A stretch of 45,745 nt of DNA from Candidatus Adlerbacteria bacterium (lineage in GTDB: Bacteria; Patescibacteriota; Minisyncoccia; Phycocordibacterales; SBAW01): positions 216,623 to 262,367 of the forward strand of contig PLCJ01000001.1 in assembly GCA_003135635.1 (NCBI GenBank). Reading direction: 5' to 3'. This document shows positions 41,772-45,745 of the stretch, piece by piece. The translations under genes and the position numbers were made by a program. The number at the start of each line of letters is the position of its first letter. Positions within the stretch are counted from its first letter, which is position 1. The notes beneath the pieces were generated by a model, which was given only the letters and a program-made list of their open reading frames with translations, ran no database searches and had not been told where the DNA came from.

Positions 41772-43190
41772 ATGGCAGTGTATCGGCCAACTATTGGTCT
41801 TGAAATTCACGCAGAGCTCAAAACCATAACGAAAATGTTTTGTGGGTGTCGCAATGACCCCGATGAGCGTCAGCCAAACCGAAATATTTGTCCCGTATGT
41901 ATGGCGCATCCCGGGACGCTTCCGGTCATTAATAAGGAAGCAGTGCACAAAACACTTCTTGTGGGCAGTGCGCTCGGAGGGACACTGGCTACCTACTCTG
42001 AGTTTGATCGCAAAAATTATTTTTACCCCGATATTCCGAAGGGCTACCAAATCAGTCAGTATGCCTACCCCTTGGTCTTGGGCGGCACGCTTGCGGGCGT
42101 TCCCATCACCCGGGTGCATCTTGAGGAAGACACCGCACGCTCGCAGCACGAGGGAGAGAAAAGTTTAATTGACTACAATCGCGCTGGTGTGCCGCTTATG
42201 GAGCTCGTGACCGAACCCGCAATCCATACGGCTGCTCAGGCAAGCAATTTTGCACGCGAGCTGCAACTTCTTTTGCGCTACCTCAGTGTCGGGGAGGCGA
42301 ATATGGAAAAAGGGGAAATGCGTGTTGAGGCAAATATTTCCCTCAGCACCAACGATACGCTTGGTACCAAGGTTGAAATAAAAAATATCAATTCCTTCCG
42401 TAGCGTCGAGAAGGCAATTGCCTATGAGATTGAGCGCCAAAGCGCTGTCCTTGAGAAGGGAGATATTGTCCTTCAAGAAACTCGTGGTTGGGATGATATA
42501 CGACAAATAACCTTCTCGCAGCGCAAAAAAGAATCCTCCCATGATTATCGCTATTTTCCCGATCCTGATCTGCCGAAACTTCTCATATCGGACATTGAAG
42601 ATTTCTCTTTAGAGCATCTTACTGCGCAGCTCGGCGAGCTGCCGGCACAGCGTCGTGTGCGCTACCATAGCCTCGGTCTTAAGCCGGACGATGCTGATAT
42701 GTTTGTGCGCGAGCCTCTCTTCGGAAATTTTTTTGATGTTGTACTGAAGAGAGCAACTCCTGAACTTACACTGCTTGCAGCAAATTACCTGGCGAGTGAT
42801 ATCGCGGGAAAATACGAACGCAAAGAGATGCAAGAAAACTGGTTGGTTGATCGCTCAAATGCGAAGCGATTTAGTACACTCATGGAAATGGTCATTGAAG
42901 GAAAACTTTCCTCCCGTGGAGCAAAAGATACGTTGGCCCTGATGCTAAGAAGTACAGAGAATCCGGAAGAGCTAGCAGCGCACAACAACCTCCTTCAGGA
43001 GAGTAACACTGCGGCACTCAGCACTATCGTAGCTAAGATTTTAAAAGAGCAGCCACAGGTTGCCCTTGAGTACAAATCTGGAAAGGGGAGTGCACTGCAA
43101 TTTTTGGTGGGACAAGCGATGAAAGAAAGTGCCGGTAGAGCAAATCCCGCAACGCTCATCGAACTTATACAAGAGGCTCTTAAAGTGTAG
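41772..43190 (+). CDS. gatB: Asp/Glu-tRNA(Asn/Gln) amidotransferase subunit B
   Basis: A 472-residue GatB, the kinase and tRNA-binding subunit of GatCAB, which amidates misacylated Glu-tRNA(Gln) or Asp-tRNA(Asn). GLEIHAEL opens the protein, CGC and CPVC are the zinc-ligand pairs, KNYFYPDIPKGYQISQY (about 80-96) is the GatB signature and RAGVPLMELVTEP follows. The C-terminal tail has the GatB/YqeY helical domain. gatA and gatC are not in the window. The ATG 12 nt after an in-frame TTG is preferred by sequence and promoter. A terminator follows. Confidence 0.96.
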   Translation: MAVYRPTIGLEIHAELKTITKMFCGCRNDPDERQPNRNICPVCMAHPGTLPVINKEAVHKTLLVGSALGGTLATYSEFDRKNYFYPDIPKGYQISQYAYPLVLGGTLAGVPITRVHLEEDTARSQHEGEKSLIDYNRAGVPLMELVTEPAIHTAAQASNFARELQLLLRYLSVGEANMEKGEMRVEANISLSTNDTLGTKVEIKNINSFRSVEKAIAYEIERQSAVLEKGDIVLQETRGWDDIRQITFSQRKKESSHDYRYFPDPDLPKLLISDIEDFSLEHLTAQLGELPAQRRVRYHSLGLKPDDADMFVREPLFGNFFDVVLKRATPELTLLAANYLASDIAGKYERKEMQENWLVDRSNAKRFSTLMEMVIEGKLSSRGAKDTLALMLRSTENPEELAAHNNLLQESNTAALSTIVAKILKEQPQVALEYKSGKGSALQFLVGQAMKESAGRANPATLIELIQEALKV

Positions 43191-43207
43191 GAAGGTTTTA
43201 CACAGGG

Positions 43208-43234
43208 ATGACTTCCGTAGCGGAAGTCATTTTC
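43208..43234 (+). terminator. Rho-independent terminator after gatB
   Basis: ATGACTTCCG (43208-43217), TAG loop, CGGAAGTCAT (43221-43230), TTTT. Ten perfect pairs. It also lies directly upstream of the next promoter. Confidence 0.8.
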
Positions 43235-43237
43235 CGG

Positions 43238-43243
43238 TATACT
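43238..43243 (+). promoter_or_regulatory. -10 element of the HTH-membrane gene
   Basis: TATACT ends 6 nt before ATG 43250. No clear -35; the terminator stem occupies that region. Confidence 0.6.
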
Positions 43244-43249
43244 TACGGC

Positions 43250-43972
43250 ATGGACGAACTAGAAATCTCGGGTAAGCGATACATCTCGTCTCGGCAGGCA
43301 GCAAAGGACCATAAATATCATCCAGATTATATCGGCCAGCTTATTCGAGCAAAAAAAGTAATAGGTCTAAAAGTGGGCAGAGCTTGGTATGTTGAGGCCG
43401 ATGCCCTCAATGATTATTTCAATACAGAAGCTTTTTCTAAAGTGAAAGAGGAAAAGATCATACCTATCAGTGTGGATGTCCCCAGATCTTTTCCCCCCGT
43501 CGCTGTTGCTGTGGAAACAGTTGTATCTTCCCCTGTACACAAGATGGGTACTGCTGAAAAGTCCAGGGCGTCTGCTGAGGAAGATAAGCCAACGATTCTT
43601 CATATTAGAAAACTTACGGATGAAGTATTTGAAAATGATATAATAAAAAACAAAGGACGATTAACATATAGCACAGACAGCGGACCCCTTTTTCCTCCCA
43701 TTGAAAGAAAATCTAAACAAACTCTCCCTTTGGTGGCGCCACCCTATCAATCGCACATTATCAGTAGGGAGCCGTATTCTGAAATAGTTAGAAAAAATTA
43801 CACGCTACCCGTATTGGCCCTTGGTCTCATCGGTATAGTAACTATTCTTCTGAGCGCTCTGGTGTCAATTGGAAGTGCCTCAATCCTCTCCATGGGGAGC
43901 GATGGACAGGTCGCAGCGGCGATTTCCTTTGACGGTGCCTACTTGGCGTCACTTATGCAATTTGTCAAATAA
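43250..43972 (+). CDS. Membrane-anchored helix-turn-helix protein
   Basis: A 240-residue protein. Residues about 10-57 form an excisionase-like helix-turn-helix: ISSRQAAKD, HPDYIGQLIRAKKV, GLKVGRAWYV, ADALNDYF. A long polar linker follows, then one hydrophobic helix (about 185-210) and a short outer tail. If the N-terminus is inside, the HTH would be cytoplasmic and membrane-tethered. Its N-terminus resembles that of the next gene. The start is fixed by TATACT six nt upstream. Family unknown beyond the HTH; the role may be as a regulator or a DNA anchor. Confidence 0.65.
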   Translation: MDELEISGKRYISSRQAAKDHKYHPDYIGQLIRAKKVIGLKVGRAWYVEADALNDYFNTEAFSKVKEEKIIPISVDVPRSFPPVAVAVETVVSSPVHKMGTAEKSRASAEEDKPTILHIRKLTDEVFENDIIKNKGRLTYSTDSGPLFPPIERKSKQTLPLVAPPYQSHIISREPYSEIVRKNYTLPVLALGLIGIVTILLSALVSIGSASILSMGSDGQVAAAISFDGAYLASLMQFVK

Positions 43973-43989
43973 TAGATTTTACTTCTGAA

Positions 43990-44255
43990 TATACACCGCT
44001 GAATTACTTGCATCTAGTAAAGAGCTAAAATTGATCTGAAAAACCTTAAGATTGATGAGTATCGTTTATCCGATATTCTTTTTATAGGTAAAAATGATCA
44101 TATTTTGAAATCTTTATCGGATAATCGATTTTTTATATAGATTTGTTTACCAAGAAATGTTTCAGATGCTATTTATAAGCATATTACTGGGGTACAGGTA
44201 AGGGCTCCAATACTAAAAAGTCTTGATTTAAAAAGGGTGCTTTCCTGAGGTCTTT
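43990..44255 (+). pseudogene. Decayed coding remnant (tentative)
   Basis: Reading in one frame from about 44024 gives a protein-like run (IDLKNLKIDEYRLSDILFI, then KNDHILKSLSDNRFF), an in-frame TAG, then LPRNVSDAIYKHITGVQV and PILKSLDLKRVLS to a TGA. A short run in another frame upstream (YTAELLASSKELK) joins it after a one-base shift in an A-run. No start, no intact frame and no family recognised. AT-rich unlike the neighbours. It might also be chance. Confidence 0.3.
44061..44129. repeat. Imperfect inverted repeat
   Basis: ATCG-t-TTATCCGAT (44061-44074) and its reverse complement ATCGGATAA-t-CGAT (44116-44129): 13 pairs and one mismatch, separated by 41 nt. It lies inside the AT-rich gap and overlaps the decayed frame. 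Confidence 0.6.
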
Positions 44256-44262
44256 GACCTCA
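44246..44262 (+). other. Perfect 7-bp hairpin
   Basis: TGAGGTC, loop TTT, GACCTCA, followed by TTTACCTT. Possible weak terminator or operator. Confidence 0.4.
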
Positions 44263-44340
44263 TTTACCTTATATATCCACAGTATATCTGAGGAATCGTT
44301 CTTATCCTTGTAAGGGCGCTGCGGTACTATGGTTCTCACA

Positions 44341-44375
44341 GGGTAAGGTCGCTCGGCGACCTGGCCCATTTTTTT
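44341..44375 (+). terminator. Rho-independent terminator
   Basis: GGG-ta-AGGTCGC, loop TCG, GCGACCT-gg-CCC, A, then seven T. It implies that something upstream in the gene-poor gap is transcribed. The 85 bases between it and the next gene hold no clear -10 at leaderless spacing. Confidence 0.8.
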
Positions 44376-44459
44376 ATTTTAATCCACGTATAACTTCATT
44401 CTCTCACACTAAATATAGCAACAGCCGAACTCTCTATGTAAACAAAAGTCTTTTCGGAC

Positions 44460-45745
44460 ATGAACTCAGATAATAAATTTTCTTTAAAGACGTTCGATCA
44501 GCCGATGCTTTCAAGTCGTAAAGCAGCAAGGCTTTTGAAATGTGCCCCAGACTACATCGGTAAGCTGTGTCGTGAAGGCAAGCTCGAAGGTGTCCGTACA
44601 AAAAATGCTTGGCTGGTAAGTCAAGCATCCTTGGAACTCTTTCAAGAAAATCGAGAGATTCTCAAGGCACAACGCTCCACCGCCCTTGCGCAAGAACGAA
44701 AGCAGAAGATTGAGGAATACCGCCAACAAAACGGTATCCCACTCAAATCAAAACGTCCGCTTGGACCATTTCTTTCAGGAGTAACCGCACTCGTTATTGG
44801 AAGTATATTTTTGTTTGGGGGAATCACTTCAGCAAATGTACTGCGCCATTCTTTTTTGCAAAACTTTCTTCCGGCGGCAGTTGCAGAACTAAACTCACCA
44901 TTTTTTGGAGGATCTCCGCTTCAGATAACTATTCCATCGTTAGGGGGCATTGCTGGCGGTCAAACATCTTTTGTTTCCAATATTGGTGACTCTATCTCTG
45001 GCATACATGATGTTCTATCAAATTTGTTCTCGTCCTTCTTTGCTCCCAATCATTCAGTAGTTACTGTTGTGTCGCCTACACCGGCGCCTGCAGAAAATAT
45101 ACAAGCAGTAGCACAACCTCAACAAACGGTTTCCTCATCAACTCCATCAACGCCAAAAATTACAACGACGCAAGGAACAACGATTGTGCAACAGAATACC
45201 TATCCTGTTATTGAACGTGTTGTTACGCAAACTGCAGGTGGAGTTACGGAAGATGAGCTCACTACACGTCTTCAAGAATTAGGTAATGCACTACGGCAGG
45301 AGCTGTATGCAAATGCTGGTAATAACACGACACCAACATATGCAAGCGGTGGCTTTACTAATTCTATAGCACTGAGCAATCGTATCGACAACTTGAGCAA
45401 CGTTACGATTTCAAACGGAACGCTAACAGGCGGGACGGCAACTGGCCTACTTGCACTTACAGTAACCGGACAGACAACGCTCACCAACGCCTCAACGACA
45501 CAACTAACCGTCAGCAACAATACATATCTGGCAACCGCTGGAGGCAATGTGGGGATCGGCACCACCTCACCCTTCACCACCCTTACGGTTCAAGGCAACG
45601 GCTTCTTCTCCGGGAACTTGACTGCAGCAAATGTGACCGCCACCGGCACCTTGGCACTAACCGGACAAGCAACGTTTACCTATGCTTCAACAACACAACT
45701 AACCGTCAGCAACAACACCTACCTTGCAACTGCAGGAGGCAACGT
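44460..45745 (+). CDS. HTH-membrane-surface repeat protein (partial, runs off window)
   Basis: An open frame of 428 codons to the window end. Residues 16-61 repeat the helix-turn-helix of the preceding gene (SSRKAARLLKCAPDYIGKLCREG, then WLVSQASLELF). A charged, probably coiled stretch (60-92) follows, then one membrane helix (about 101-122), a Pro/Thr/Gln-rich stalk, and from about residue 330 a 65-residue repeat with QLTVSNNTYLATAGGNVGIGTTSP. Such Thr/Asn-rich repeats occur in large CPR surface proteins. The C-terminus is outside the window. The ATG at 44460 is the only reasonable start. Confidence 0.75.
   Translation, partial: MNSDNKFSLKTFDQPMLSSRKAARLLKCAPDYIGKLCREGKLEGVRTKNAWLVSQASLELFQENREILKAQRSTALAQERKQKIEEYRQQNGIPLKSKRPLGPFLSGVTALVIGSIFLFGGITSANVLRHSFLQNFLPAAVAELNSPFFGGSPLQITIPSLGGIAGGQTSFVSNIGDSISGIHDVLSNLFSSFFAPNHSVVTVVSPTPAPAENIQAVAQPQQTVSSSTPSTPKITTTQGTTIVQQNTYPVIERVVTQTAGGVTEDELTTRLQELGNALRQELYANAGNNTTPTYASGGFTNSIALSNRIDNLSNVTISNGTLTGGTATGLLALTVTGQTTLTNASTTQLTVSNNTYLATAGGNVGIGTTSPFTTLTVQGNGFFSGNLTAANVTATGTLALTGQATFTYASTTQLTVSNNTYLATAGGN
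45455..45745 (+). repeat. 195-nt tandem repeat in the surface protein gene
   Basis: ACCGGACA blocks recur exactly 195 nt apart (start of CCGGA at 45466 and 45661), as do the CAACTAACCGTCAGCAACAA blocks (about 45501 and 45696). The copies are diverged at third positions but keep the encoded 65-residue unit, so the repeat is under protein-level constraint. The second unit is cut by the window end. Confidence 0.8.

Noticed and set aside
44184-44369. A 61-codon minus-strand frame in the AT-rich gap
   Set aside because: Its start lies in the terminator stem and the product is unrecognisable; composition gives no coding signal.
1-45745. Alternative genetic code with UGA read as glycine (as in Gracilibacteria and SR1)
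   Set aside because: TGA is the natural stop of murD, murC, secA and others at the expected protein ends, with no in-frame TGA in conserved genes.
1-45745. CRISPR arrays, transposases and integrases
   Set aside because: I found no regularly spaced direct repeats outside the surface-protein gene and no recombinase motifs.

Overview
The window looks like a chromosomal piece of a Candidate Phyla Radiation (Patescibacteria) bacterium, most likely a parcubacterium. Pointers are the mid-GC sequence, short gene versions (Obg without a C-terminal domain, RsmI of 232 residues), a VirD4-like ATPase, a pseudopilin, a long threonine/asparagine-rich repeat surface protein, and a peptidoglycan, exopolysaccharide and translation gene set with no amino-acid or lipid biosynthesis. 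TAA, TAG and TGA all end real genes, so the standard bacterial code applies. Family assignments come from motifs read in the translations; no database was searched.

Layout. 1-60: the 3' end of 16S rRNA, which lacks the anti-Shine-Dalgarno core, followed by tRNA-Ile(GAU) and tRNA-Leu(CAG) but no 23S rRNA. 0.5-3.8 kb: pseudopilin, a tandem DUF2061 membrane protein divergent from an iron-sulfur APS reductase, a secreted repeat protein and a DHH phosphoesterase. 3.8-9.5 kb: murD-murC-rsmI joined by ATGA overlaps, a small membrane protein, a VirD4-like ATPase and a small cysteine-dioxygenase-type cupin. 9.6-34.4 kb: a large surface-polysaccharide locus with nine GT4-type glycosyltransferases, one further glycosyltransferase, sugar-nucleotide enzymes (two epimerases, a short UDP-glucose dehydrogenase homologue, Gmd, a DegT aminotransferase), four methyltransferases, a flippase and an O-antigen ligase/polymerase with a TPR tail. 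34.4-36.0 kb: murB and two structured, apparently transcribed non-coding stretches. 36.0-43.2 kb: secA-cfa, a CcdA-type protein, a small holin-like membrane protein, obg and gatB. 43.2-45.7 kb: two paralogous proteins with an N-terminal helix-turn-helix and one membrane helix; the second runs off the window as a repeat-rich surface protein, and a decayed reading frame lies between them.

The strongest signal is about gene expression. The 16S tail that normally carries CCUCC reads CAAUUCAAAU here. At sixteen genes a -10 hexamer (usually TATACT, TACAAT or similar, often with an upstream TG) ends 6-8 nt before the start codon, so the mRNA would begin at or next to the start codon. Genes inside operons are often joined by 4-nt ATGA overlaps, and nearly none has a Shine-Dalgarno motif. 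Together this suggests a lineage that starts translation mainly on leaderless mRNAs and by coupling.
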